A model generated the notes under the pieces. It did not search any database and had not been told where the DNA came from. It saw only the letters and a program-made list of their open reading frames with translations. A program made the position numbers and the translations under genes. Of a DNA stretch of 5,961 nt, positions 1-5,765 are shown in pieces (positions within the stretch are counted from its first letter, which is position 1; every line of letters begins with the position of its first letter). Where the stretch lies: positions 1 through 5,961 of the forward strand of contig JALAGW010000175.1 in assembly GCA_022712235.1 (NCBI GenBank). Reading direction: 5' to 3'. This stretch comes from Brevundimonas sp. (GTDB taxonomy: Bacteria; Pseudomonadota; Alphaproteobacteria; Caulobacterales; Caulobacteraceae).

Positions 1-917
1 GTGGTGTTGGAGAAGATGTTGTCGTCTTCATCCAGTTCGACCGAGAAGTTGTCGCGGGTCTCGGCGTCCTCGTATTTCGAATAGAGGAAGCGCAGGAACA
101 TCTTGGCGTCGTCGTTCGGACGCCAATCGAAATTGGCCACCGCGCCGGTGCGTTTGCGGTTGGTGGAATAGGGGCGGATGGTGAACTCTTCCGGCACCTC
201 ATTGCCGTTGACCTCGATCCGGCCCTCGCCGCCCTGCAGGTTTTCGGCGGCGATGAAGCGCTCGGAGAAGTTGGCCGCCAGCACCATGCCGAACTGACGG
301 TTCTGGCCGAAGACCGTGCCGTAGCTGGCGTCGAACTCATAGGGATTGTCGTCCGCCAGTTCATTATAGCCATAGGCCGCGCGCAGGGTGCCGAAGGTCT
401 TGTTCCGGTCGAACGCCGTCAGGGTGACGATATTGGCCTGGCCGGCGATGGCGTTGGCGTCCAGATCGGGGGTCAGGGTCTTGACCACTGTGACCGAGCC
501 GATCAGGGCCGATGGAATGTCGTCCAGTTTGACCTGGCGACCGTCCGGTTCGGGCGCGGGCGCCGTCTGGCCGTTCAGGGTGACGTTCAGCAGGTCGGGC
601 GAGACGCCGCGAACCGTCAGATAGCGGCTTTCGCCCATGTCGTTGGAGGTGGACAGGCCAGGCAGACGGCGCAAGGCCTCGGCTACGTTCTGATCGGGCA
701 GGCGACCCACGTCGTCGGCGCGCACGGCGTCGACCTGATTGTCCGAGCGGCGCTTGTTTTCAAGCGCGGCGCGGTCGGCGGCCCGACGACCGGTGACGAC
801 GACCTCGTCGAGGGTGGTGGCCGACTGGTCGGCGCTCTGCGCCCACGCCGCGACGGGCGTCAGCAGACAGGTTGAAAGCAAGGCGGCCTTCAAGGCCGAT
901 CGACGATAGGCGCGCAT
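1..917 (-). CDS. TonB-dependent outer-membrane receptor, N-terminal part (runs off left edge)
   Basis: This gene encodes the first 305 residues of a TonB-dependent receptor, an outer-membrane barrel that imports a ligand using energy from TonB-ExbBD. The ATG at 915-917 follows a purine-rich GGGAGAGGGA (921-930) and opens a signal peptide of about 26 residues ending AAWA|QS. A TonB-box-like LDEVVVTG lies at residues 36-43. The plug domain follows: LPDQNVAEALRRLPG at 73-87, YLTVRGVSPDLLNVTLNG at 99-116, and TPDLDANAIAG at 149-159, which is characteristic of the large Caulobacter/Xanthomonas TonB receptor family. Early barrel strands rich in aromatic residues start near residue 175. There is no STN (FecR-signalling) domain between signal peptide and TonB box. 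The rest of the barrel lies beyond the window; there is no internal stop. It is divergent from the phytase gene 197 bp away, which suggests phytate, a phytate degradation product or a metal-phytate complex as ligand. That ligand is inferred from context only; the family call is firm. Confidence 0.95.
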   Translation of the reverse strand, partial: MRAYRRSALKAALLSTCLLTPVAAWAQSADQSATTLDEVVVTGRRAADRAALENKRRSDNQVDAVRADDVGRLPDQNVAEALRRLPGLSTSNDMGESRYLTVRGVSPDLLNVTLNGQTAPAPEPDGRQVKLDDIPSALIGSVTVVKTLTPDLDANAIAGQANIVTLTAFDRNKTFGTLRAAYGYNELADDNPYEFDASYGTVFGQNRQFGMVLAANFSERFIAAENLQGGEGRIEVNGNEVPEEFTIRPYSTNRKRTGAVANFDWRPNDDAKMFLRFLYSKYEDAETRDNFSVELDEDDNIFSNT

Positions 918-995
918 ATTTCCCTCTCCCCGGCCGTCCATTTTCATCCAGCAACGGATGCAGGGCGGCTTATGAGAATGAGGTTACGAACAAAC

Positions 996-1024
996 ATTCT
1001 ATCTTGCAAGTCATTTGGAAAATC
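996..1024 (-). promoter_or_regulatory. Candidate promoter for the TonB receptor gene
   Basis: On the minus strand, TAGAAT (plus positions 996-1001) matches five of six bases of the TATAAT -10 hexamer and sits in the locally AT-rich patch. No good -35 hexamer lies 16-18 bp upstream (GATTTT at 1019-1024 is the nearest), which is what an activator-dependent promoter would look like. The 5' leader would be about 70 nt. The repeated TCTTGCA motif flanks this position. Prediction by eye only. Confidence 0.35.
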
Positions 1025-1031
1025 TCTTGCA
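1002..1031. repeat. Direct repeat TCTTGCA x2, candidate regulator site
   Basis: TCTTGCA occurs at 1002-1008 and again at 1025-1031, 23 bp apart (about two helical turns). The first copy contains the palindrome TTGCAA (1004-1009). The pair lies midway between the two divergent start codons and overlaps the candidate promoters of both genes, so a single regulator could act on both. It does not clearly match a PhoB box (CTGTCAT-type direct repeats), although phosphate control would be expected for a phytase. The binding factor is unknown. Confidence 0.35.
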
Positions 1032-1054
1032 GAACGATCGTCGTCGCGTATCTT
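1027..1054 (+). promoter_or_regulatory. Candidate promoter for the phytase gene
   Basis: TTGCAG (1027-1032) and TATCTT (1049-1054) are separated by 16 bp and resemble a housekeeping sigma promoter. The -35 overlaps the second TCTTGCA repeat. An alternative -10, TCTACAAA (1054-1061), fits the Caulobacter-type GCTANAWC consensus at six of eight positions but has no TTG-type -35 at proper spacing. Either would give a leader of roughly 45-55 nt before the ATG at 1115. Confidence 0.35.
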
Positions 1055-1073
1055 CTACAAAACGCCCCTACTG

Positions 1074-1085
1074 CGCCTCTAGGCG
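1074..1085. repeat. Short perfect palindrome CGCCT-ct-AGGCG
   Basis: A 5-bp inverted repeat around two central bases lies in the probable 5' leader of the phytase gene, 29 bp before its start codon. Its arms and position suit a dimeric repressor operator downstream of the promoter, but a palindrome this short can occur by chance in GC-rich DNA. There is no T-tract, so it is not a terminator. Confidence 0.25.
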
Positions 1086-1102
1086 TAGGCGCGGCGATAT
1101 TT

Positions 1103-1109
1103 GGGGAGG
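1103..1109 (+). promoter_or_regulatory. Ribosome binding site fixing the phytase start
   Basis: GGGGAGG lies five bases before the ATG at 1115. It decides the start against upstream in-frame codons (the frame is open from about 872): only the 1115 start is followed directly by a signal peptide. Confidence 0.8.
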
Positions 1110-1114
1110 CGATC

Positions 1115-3181
1115 ATGACCAACAGGCTTGCAGGCAATCTCTTTGGGGCTAGCGCCATGGTGCTGGCGTTGGCGATCAGCGGGGGCGTGCTGGCCCAGGA
1201 GGCGGCGGCGCCGGTCGGGGCTGCGGCGCTGGATACGACCTCGACCGGCGAGGCCAGCAGCGGCGTGATCGTACTGGGCGCCGACGCGCGGCGTCATCGT
1301 CTGGTGTCGGCGGCGGGTCTGGCGGGCCTGGAGGTCTTTGATCTGACGGGCGCACGATTGGCTGCGGTTCCGGCAGGGGAGGTCGGCGGCCTGGATATGC
1401 GCTACGGCTTCCCGATCAAGGGGCAGCTTGAGACCCTGCTGGTCTCGACCGATAAGACCGACAACAGTCTTCGCATCTTCGCCATGCGCGACGGGACGCC
1501 AGTGGAGGTCGGGGCCCGCTCTGTGCCTCTGGGCTTTGCCGTCGAGAACGTCTGCTTGCTGCGCAACGCCAGCGACGGAGGGGTTTACGCAATCGCAGTG
1601 GGCGACGGCGGCGAGATCGAACAACTGCTGCTCTACGCTGATGCCGAGGGTCGGGTGGACGCACGCTCGGCGCGCCGCATCAACCTGCCGTCCAAGATCA
1701 AATACTGCGTCGCCGATGATGCCACGGGCCAGCTCTACGCCTCGCAACAGGCCGTCGGAGTCTGGCGCTTCAACGGCGACCCGGAAGCCGACGCCGCGCC
1801 GGCCCTGGTCGACGCCGCCGGGCTTGGCCGCATCAGCGAGGAAAGCGGGTCGCTGGCGCTTTATGACGGCGGGCCGGGCGCGCGATATCTGATCGCGACC
1901 GACGCCTCCAGCGGGCGGCTGTTCGTCTATGACCACGGCGCCGACGACAAGTATGTGGGCGCCGCCAGTCTGACGGGACGCGGCGGCGCAGCCATCAAGG
2001 AGCCGGGCGCCTTGCAGGCCGTTGGGACGCCTCTGGCCGGACTGCCGTCAGGCGCCCTGCTGGTGACCGACGAGGATGCGCCCGAAGGCGCCAACTACAA
2101 GCTGGTGTCGATTGCGGCCCTGACGGGGGCGCTGAGCCTGTCGGCCGGGACGCCGCAGGACGCGCGGGCCGTCGCCGCGCCGCGCTTCCCCGCTGTCGTC
2201 GCCGTGGTCGAAACCGCCCCGGTCGGCAGTCCCGGCGACGCCGCCGACGACCCGGCCATCTGGGCCGATCCCGCGAACCCGGCCAACAGCCTGATCATCG
2301 GCACGGACAAGAAGGCCGGGCTGAACCTCTACGACATGCAGGGTCGCGTCATCCAGCATCTGCCAGACGGCAAGATGAACAATGTCGATCTGCGCGAAGG
2401 CTTCATGCTGGGTGGCCAGCCGGTGGTGCTGGTCACGGCCAGCGACCGGACCAACAAGGCCGTCGCCATCTATCGCCTGGACACCGAGGCGCGGCGCCTG
2501 ATCAACATCGCCGATGGAGTCCAGCCGACCGGGCAGGGCGACCCTTATGGCCAGTGCATGTATCGCTCGGCCCGCACCGGCAAGACCTATGTCTTCATCA
2601 ACGACTCCAACGGTGAGAAGCGCCAGTGGGAGCTGGTCGATGCGGGCAACGGCAAGGTTCGCGCGGTTCGCGTGCGCGACTTCGCCTTCTCCAGCCAGGT
2701 CGAGGGCTGCGTCGCCGACGACGCGGCTGGGCAGCTCTATGTCGCCGAGGAAGACGTCGGCCTGTGGCGTCTTTCGGCGGAACCGGACGGCGGCTCGGCC
2801 ATGACCATGCTCGCCCGCATCAGCGACAATCCGGCGCTGAAGGACGATCTGGAAGGCGTCGGCCTCTATGATCTCGGCGACGGGCGCGGTTATCTGGTCG
2901 TCTCCAGCCAGGGCAACGACAGCTACGCCGTGTTCCGGCGCGAAGGCGACCAGGCCTATCTGGGCTCCTTCATCGTCGTGGCTGACGGAGCGCGCGGCAT
3001 CGACGGCGTGTCCGAGACCGACGGTCTGGACGTCACCAGCCGCAACCTCGGCCCCGGTTTCGAGCACGGCGCCATGATCGCCCAGGACGGCCGCAACGTC
3101 CTGCCGGGTGAAAACCAGAACTTCAAATACGTGCCGTGGACGTGGATCGCCGAGGCCCTGGGGCTGGAGGTGCGGCGCTAG
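1115..3181 (+). CDS. Secreted dual-domain beta-propeller phytase (3-phytase family)
   Basis: The 688-residue product is predicted to hydrolyse phytate (myo-inositol hexakisphosphate), a Ca2+-dependent activity in this family, outside the cytoplasm. A signal peptide (1-27, GGVLA|QE, no lipobox) is followed by two homologous propeller regions. The C-terminal one (about 365-685) carries the family landmarks: ADDPAIWADP (377-386), TDKKAGL (397-403), NNVDLR (422-427), QVEGCVADD (528-536), LYVAEEDVGLW (541-551), DDLEGVGLYD (577-586), SSQGNDSY (597-604), TDGLDVT (635-641). The N-terminal one (about 45-350) keeps the scaffold (YCVADD at 197-202, LYASQQAVGVWRF at 207-219, LALYD at 247-251). It lacks DDPAIW, has GGLDMR for NNVDLR and lacks the EG before CVADD, so it is probably not catalytic. 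Cys147/198 and Cys481/532 occupy equivalent places in the two copies. A typical single-domain phytase is about half this length. Degenerate-plus-intact tandem phytases are a known architecture. The divergent TonB receptor fits a shared phytate-use role. Confidence 0.93.
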   Translation: MTNRLAGNLFGASAMVLALAISGGVLAQEAAAPVGAAALDTTSTGEASSGVIVLGADARRHRLVSAAGLAGLEVFDLTGARLAAVPAGEVGGLDMRYGFPIKGQLETLLVSTDKTDNSLRIFAMRDGTPVEVGARSVPLGFAVENVCLLRNASDGGVYAIAVGDGGEIEQLLLYADAEGRVDARSARRINLPSKIKYCVADDATGQLYASQQAVGVWRFNGDPEADAAPALVDAAGLGRISEESGSLALYDGGPGARYLIATDASSGRLFVYDHGADDKYVGAASLTGRGGAAIKEPGALQAVGTPLAGLPSGALLVTDEDAPEGANYKLVSIAALTGALSLSAGTPQDARAVAAPRFPAVVAVVETAPVGSPGDAADDPAIWADPANPANSLIIGTDKKAGLNLYDMQGRVIQHLPDGKMNNVDLREGFMLGGQPVVLVTASDRTNKAVAIYRLDTEARRLINIADGVQPTGQGDPYGQCMYRSARTGKTYVFINDSNGEKRQWELVDAGNGKVRAVRVRDFAFSSQVEGCVADDAAGQLYVAEEDVGLWRLSAEPDGGSAMTMLARISDNPALKDDLEGVGLYDLGDGRGYLVVSSQGNDSYAVFRREGDQAYLGSFIVVADGARGIDGVSETDGLDVTSRNLGPGFEHGAMIAQDGRNVLPGENQNFKYVPWTWIAEALGLEVRR

Positions 3182-3194
3182 GCCCGGCGGGGCC
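3181..3194. other. Small GC hairpin right after the phytase stop
   Basis: GGCCC (3181-3185) and GGGCC (3190-3194) pair around a four-base loop, beginning on the last base of the stop codon. No T-run follows, so it is not a convincing intrinsic terminator. It may protect the mRNA 3' end, or termination may be Rho-dependent. Confidence 0.25.
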
Positions 3195-3224
3195 ACTGAT
3201 GCGATCGATGGGGAAGGAGCACTA

Positions 3225-3268
3225 AGGGCTCCGCCCTCGCGCGCGCCAGGGTGAAGCGGCTCCGCCGC
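3225..3268 (+). repeat. Two related mini-hairpins with a common GGCTCCGCC core
   Basis: GGCTCCGCC occurs at 3227-3235 and 3258-3266, 31 bp apart, and each copy folds around the TCC loop with 5-bp arms (AGGGC/GCCCT; GCGGC/GCCGC). The arms differ but keep pairing, as in repeated structural elements. GGAGC (3216-3220) could alternatively pair with GCTCC (3228-3232). Confidence 0.45.
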
Positions 3269-3402
3269 CGGGTCGGCCGGTCTCCCCGACCTTCCGCGCC
3301 AGGAAGGCTTACGCCAAGGCGCATGACGGTCAGGCTTGTGCAGGCCGGGTGATCCCCCTCCGGCCGACCCGCCCTGGCCCTTGCTACCCCGGTCTCGCCG
3401 AC

Positions 3403-3448
3403 GGGCAGGGTTTCAGGCGCGCCTTTCGCGTGCCTGCAACCCTTGCCC
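3403..3448 (+). promoter_or_regulatory. Long hairpin ending two bases before the ParB ribosome binding site
   Basis: The outer stem pairs 3403-3407 with 3444-3448 and 3408-3412 with 3438-3442 (one bulged T at 3443). After a T/C mismatch (3413/3437), the inner stem pairs CAGGCGCGC (3414-3422) with GCGTGCCTG (3428-3436), including one G-U pair, around the loop CTTTC. That gives about 19 base pairs in 46 nt. AAAGGAGG follows immediately and there is no T-run. This suggests a translational control or mRNA-stability structure rather than a terminator. Confidence 0.55.
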
Positions 3449-3450
3449 AA

Positions 3451-3456
3451 AGGAGG
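3451..3456 (+). promoter_or_regulatory. Consensus ribosome binding site fixing the ParB-family start
   Basis: A perfect AGGAGG lies five bases before the ATG at 3462. The same frame is open upstream from a TTG at 3336, but that stretch is the structured leader and has low-complexity, non-conserved-looking coding; the 3462 start is clearly preferred. Confidence 0.85.
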
Positions 3457-3461
3457 CAGAC

Positions 3462-5534
3462 ATGATTGCTCAATTCCCCCAAGCCCTCGCCCCAGCGGCG
3501 GCTGGCGCCGCCGCTGTCAAAGCGGAACAGGAGCCGGGACACGGCGCGGAGATCGTGGTTCCGCTGAACCGGTTGAAGGCTTCGCCGAGAAACGCCCGGA
3601 AGGTGAAGCATTCCGAAACGGCCATTGAGGCGCTGGCGGCCTCGATCCGGGCCAAGGGGGTGTTGCAGCCGCCCGTGGTCGAGATCGAGCGCCGGGAAGA
3701 CAGCGCGGCGACCGGGAACTATCTCGTGACCATCGGGGAGGGACGGCGGCAGGCTCTGCGGCTGCTGGTCAAGCGCAAGGCGATCAAGCGCACCCATCCG
3801 GTCAGGGTGACGGTCGATACCGAGAATGACGCCCACGAAATCAGCCTTGATGAAAACATCACGCGCGAAGCCATGCATCCCGCCGACCAGTTCGAAGCCT
3901 TCCGCAAGCTGGCGGAAGACAGGGGTTTCGGCCCGGAGGAGATCGGCGCGCGTTTCGGAGTGTCGGCCCATGTGGTGCGGCAGCGCCTGCGGCTCGGTGC
4001 GGCGGCGCCGGAACTGATGGCCGCCTATCGCGAAGGGACGATCACCCTCGATGTCCTGACCGCCTTCTGCGTCAGCGAGGATCAGGACCGCCAGCGTCAG
4101 GTGATGGCGCAGATGGGACCCTATCCCTCCATCTACGCCATTCGTCGCGCCATGACCGAGGCCAAGGTCCGCGCCGACGACCGGCGCATCGGTTTCGTGG
4201 GGCTTGATGCCTATGAGGCCGAGGGCGGCGCGCTGCTGCGCGATCTCTTCACCGAGGACGGCGGGGGCTGGCTGGAAGACCCGATCCTGCTGGACCGGCT
4301 GGTCGCCGAGAAGCTGACGGCGCTGGCCGAGGAAGCCCGCCAGCGCGAGGGCTGGAAATGGGCCGAGGCCTGCGCTGAGTTTGCTGACGTGGCCGACTTC
4401 GGGCGGGTCTATCCCGTGACGGTGGTCCGGTCCGAGGCGGAGGTCGCGGAGATGGCGGCGCTCTCGGAGGAATACGACCGGCTCATCTCGGAGGCCGATG
4501 CGGTGGAGCTTCTGCCGTCCGAGATCGACGCCCGGCTGGAGGTCATCGACAAGGCCTTGCAGGCCTATGGACCGGACTATGACTACACACCTGAGGCCCG
4601 GGCGCGGTCCGGGGTCATGGTCATACTGGGCCATGACGGTCTGGCCCGCTTCGAGCGCGGTATGGTCCGGGCCGAGGACGCCGCCTCGGCGCCGCCCCCG
4701 CCCTGGGAGGAGGAGGCAGGCGCGGACGGCGAGGACCGGGAATATGAGGGCCAAGATGACGTCCGCGCGGGGGGCGAGTGTCCGGAGCAGGATGAAGGAT
4801 TGGCGCCCCTGTCCGAACGACTGCTTATCGACCTGACGGCCCACAAGACCATGGGGCTGCGCGACGCCGTGCAGGCTGATGTCGCCGCCGCCCTTGCGAC
4901 GGTGGTTCACGCCATGGCCTTGCAGGTCTTCTACCCGGGCTACGGCGACTTCACGCCGCTGCAACTTCGCCTGTCGGTCGGAGGGCTGGAACGGCTTGCG
5001 CCGGGAGTCGGGGACAGCTCCGCCGGTCGGCGGGTGGCCGACCGTCTCGAGGCTTGGGGCGCGCGGCTGCCGGAACGGGCGGCGGACCTCTGGGCGTTGC
5101 TGGCGCCCATGGGACGCGGCGAGCTTCTTGACCTGCTGGCCTGTTGTGCGGGCGTCGGCCTTCTCGCCGTTCGTGATCCCCATGACCGCCGACCCGGCGC
5201 ATGGGCTCAGGCCGAAACTCTCGCGACGGCGGTCGGGCTGGACATGAGGCGTACATGGTCGGCCACCGCCGCCAGCTACTTCTCGCGCGTCTCCAAGGCG
5301 CGGGTGTTGGAAGCCGTGACGGAGGCGGTCGGCCCGGAAGAGGCCGGGCGGATCGTCGGCTTCAAGAAGGGCGATATGGCCGACGCCGCCGAGCGTCTGC
5401 TGGAGGGGAGGGGGTGGATGCCCCCGGTCCTGCGAACCGCCGGGTCCGTGGCGGATGACCCGGCGTATGAAGGGGACGGCGAGGGTGTTTCCATCCCCTC
5501 GGCGGAATTCGCCCACAGCTTCGCCGCCGAATAG
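3462..5534 (+). CDS. ParB/RepB/Spo0J-family protein, large mobile-element type
   Basis: The 690-residue product begins with a ParB N-terminal domain (about 29-145). VVPLNRLKASPRNARK (32-47) starts it; GEGRRQA (92-98) corresponds to the GERR-type box and ENITREAMHP (131-140) to the ENLQR-type box. In ParB proteins these boxes form the CTP-binding pocket, so CTP binding is plausible. A helix-turn-helix follows at about 157-178 (EEIGARFGVSAHVVRQRL), as in KorB/ParB DNA-binding domains. An acidic, proline-rich linker (about 405-447, with PPPPWEEE) leads to a helical C-terminal region (about 449-655) that I cannot assign. Chromosomal ParB is usually about 300 residues, so this is more than twice as long. 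No parA partner lies in the window. Proteins of this build are found on alphaproteobacterial plasmids and integrative elements. A role in partition, element maintenance or transcription control is inferred. It is a single-gene unit with its own leader and terminator. Confidence 0.88.
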   Translation: MIAQFPQALAPAAAGAAAVKAEQEPGHGAEIVVPLNRLKASPRNARKVKHSETAIEALAASIRAKGVLQPPVVEIERREDSAATGNYLVTIGEGRRQALRLLVKRKAIKRTHPVRVTVDTENDAHEISLDENITREAMHPADQFEAFRKLAEDRGFGPEEIGARFGVSAHVVRQRLRLGAAAPELMAAYREGTITLDVLTAFCVSEDQDRQRQVMAQMGPYPSIYAIRRAMTEAKVRADDRRIGFVGLDAYEAEGGALLRDLFTEDGGGWLEDPILLDRLVAEKLTALAEEARQREGWKWAEACAEFADVADFGRVYPVTVVRSEAEVAEMAALSEEYDRLISEADAVELLPSEIDARLEVIDKALQAYGPDYDYTPEARARSGVMVILGHDGLARFERGMVRAEDAASAPPPPWEEEAGADGEDREYEGQDDVRAGGECPEQDEGLAPLSERLLIDLTAHKTMGLRDAVQADVAAALATVVHAMALQVFYPGYGDFTPLQLRLSVGGLERLAPGVGDSSAGRRVADRLEAWGARLPERAADLWALLAPMGRGELLDLLACCAGVGLLAVRDPHDRRPGAWAQAETLATAVGLDMRRTWSATAASYFSRVSKARVLEAVTEAVGPEEAGRIVGFKKGDMADAAERLLEGRGWMPPVLRTAGSVADDPAYEGDGEGVSIPSAEFAHSFAAE

Positions 5535-5556
5535 GTCTGCGAACCGGACCGAAACG

Positions 5557-5591
5557 GACCGCGCGTCCATTAGGGCGCGCGGTCTTTTCTT
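5557..5591 (+). terminator. Strong intrinsic terminator after the ParB-family gene
   Basis: GACCGCGCG (5557-5565) pairs perfectly with CGCGCGGTC (5576-5584). A G-U and two further G-C pairs inside extend the stem to 12 bp around an ATTA loop (5569-5572), and TTTTCTT follows. It lies 22 bp past the stop codon, so transcription of the ParB-family gene ends here and the next gene needs its own promoter. Confidence 0.9.
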
Positions 5592-5730
5592 GCTCGAAGG
5601 TGGTCCCGGCCAAGGGCCGCGACGACGATCACGCGGCTCTGCTGGGCCAGGCATGCCGCCGACTTCACGGGCGCATGGAAGAATAGGGCATGGTGACAGG
5701 GGAGTTGTTGTCGCAACGGGAAGCTGCGGG
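5592..5730. other. Intergenic stretch with no supported gene
   Basis: Between the terminator and the next promoter I see no convincing gene. Short open frames exist on both strands, including a 28-codon GTG frame at 5600-5686, but none has a ribosome binding site or a recognisable product. GTTG/CAAC (5704-5717) is a trivial inverted repeat. Confidence 0.5.
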
Positions 5731-5760
5731 TTGCCGATCGCACCGTCAGCGCCTTAGATC
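5731..5760 (+). promoter_or_regulatory. Candidate promoter for a leaderless transcript
   Basis: TTGCCG (5731-5736) and TTAGAT (5754-5759) are separated by 17 bp. CTTAGATC (5753-5760) also fits the Caulobacter housekeeping -10 consensus GCTANAWC at six of eight positions. The predicted transcription start falls about seven bases downstream, on or next to the A of the ATG at 5766. That agrees with the absence of a Shine-Dalgarno sequence there. Confidence 0.45.
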
Positions 5761-5765
5761 GACCC

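Larger units (their letters stand above)
3225..3448 (+). promoter_or_regulatory. Hairpin-rich leader/intergenic element upstream of the ParB-family gene
   Basis: This stretch has no credible gene but contains at least six inverted repeats in 224 bp. They are 3225-3237 (AGGGC/GCCCT), 3256-3268 (GCGGC/GCCGC), 3271-3291 (GGTCGG/CCGACC), 3290-3307 (CCTTCC/GGAAGG), 3343-3365 (GGCCGG/CCGGCC) and the long 3403-3448 hairpin. TGACGGTCA (3324-3332) is a further small palindrome. GCGCCAGG is repeated at 3243-3250 and 3296-3303. The third and fourth hairpins share two bases, so they compete or are trimmed. Possible roles are a structured 5' leader, a small RNA, a ParB-binding centromere-like site or a mobile-element origin. 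No known riboswitch was recognised. The element is seen directly; its function is open. Confidence 0.5.

Noticed and set aside
1002..1031. A PhoB box in the receptor-phytase control region
   Set aside because: The expected CTGTCAT-type repeats with 11-bp spacing are absent; the repeat present is TCTTGCA at 23 bp, so I list it only as an unassigned site.
872..1114. Extending the phytase to an upstream in-frame start
   Set aside because: This would run through the promoter region and overlap the receptor start, and would bury the signal peptide. The ATG at 1115 has GGGGAGG five bases upstream.
2048..3196. A 382-codon minus-strand open frame opposite the phytase, and a similar 285-codon one at 1079-1936
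   Set aside because: The phytase motifs on the plus strand explain the region; the antisense frames show no family features and no start signals.
3225..3448. A CRISPR array
   Set aside because: The inverted repeats differ in sequence and spacing, there are no regularly spaced identical repeats, and no cas gene is visible.
3384..5654. A 756-codon open frame on the minus strand opposite the ParB-family gene
   Set aside because: It is a by-product of high GC: it mirrors the coding strand, has no domain-like sequence, and runs across the intrinsic terminator. The plus-strand protein has recognisable ParB motifs, a consensus ribosome site and a terminator.
5600..5686. A 28-codon GTG frame with fair codon bias, possibly a small gene or a gene remnant
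   Set aside because: It is too short, has no spaced ribosome binding site and no recognisable similarity, so it cannot be separated from chance.
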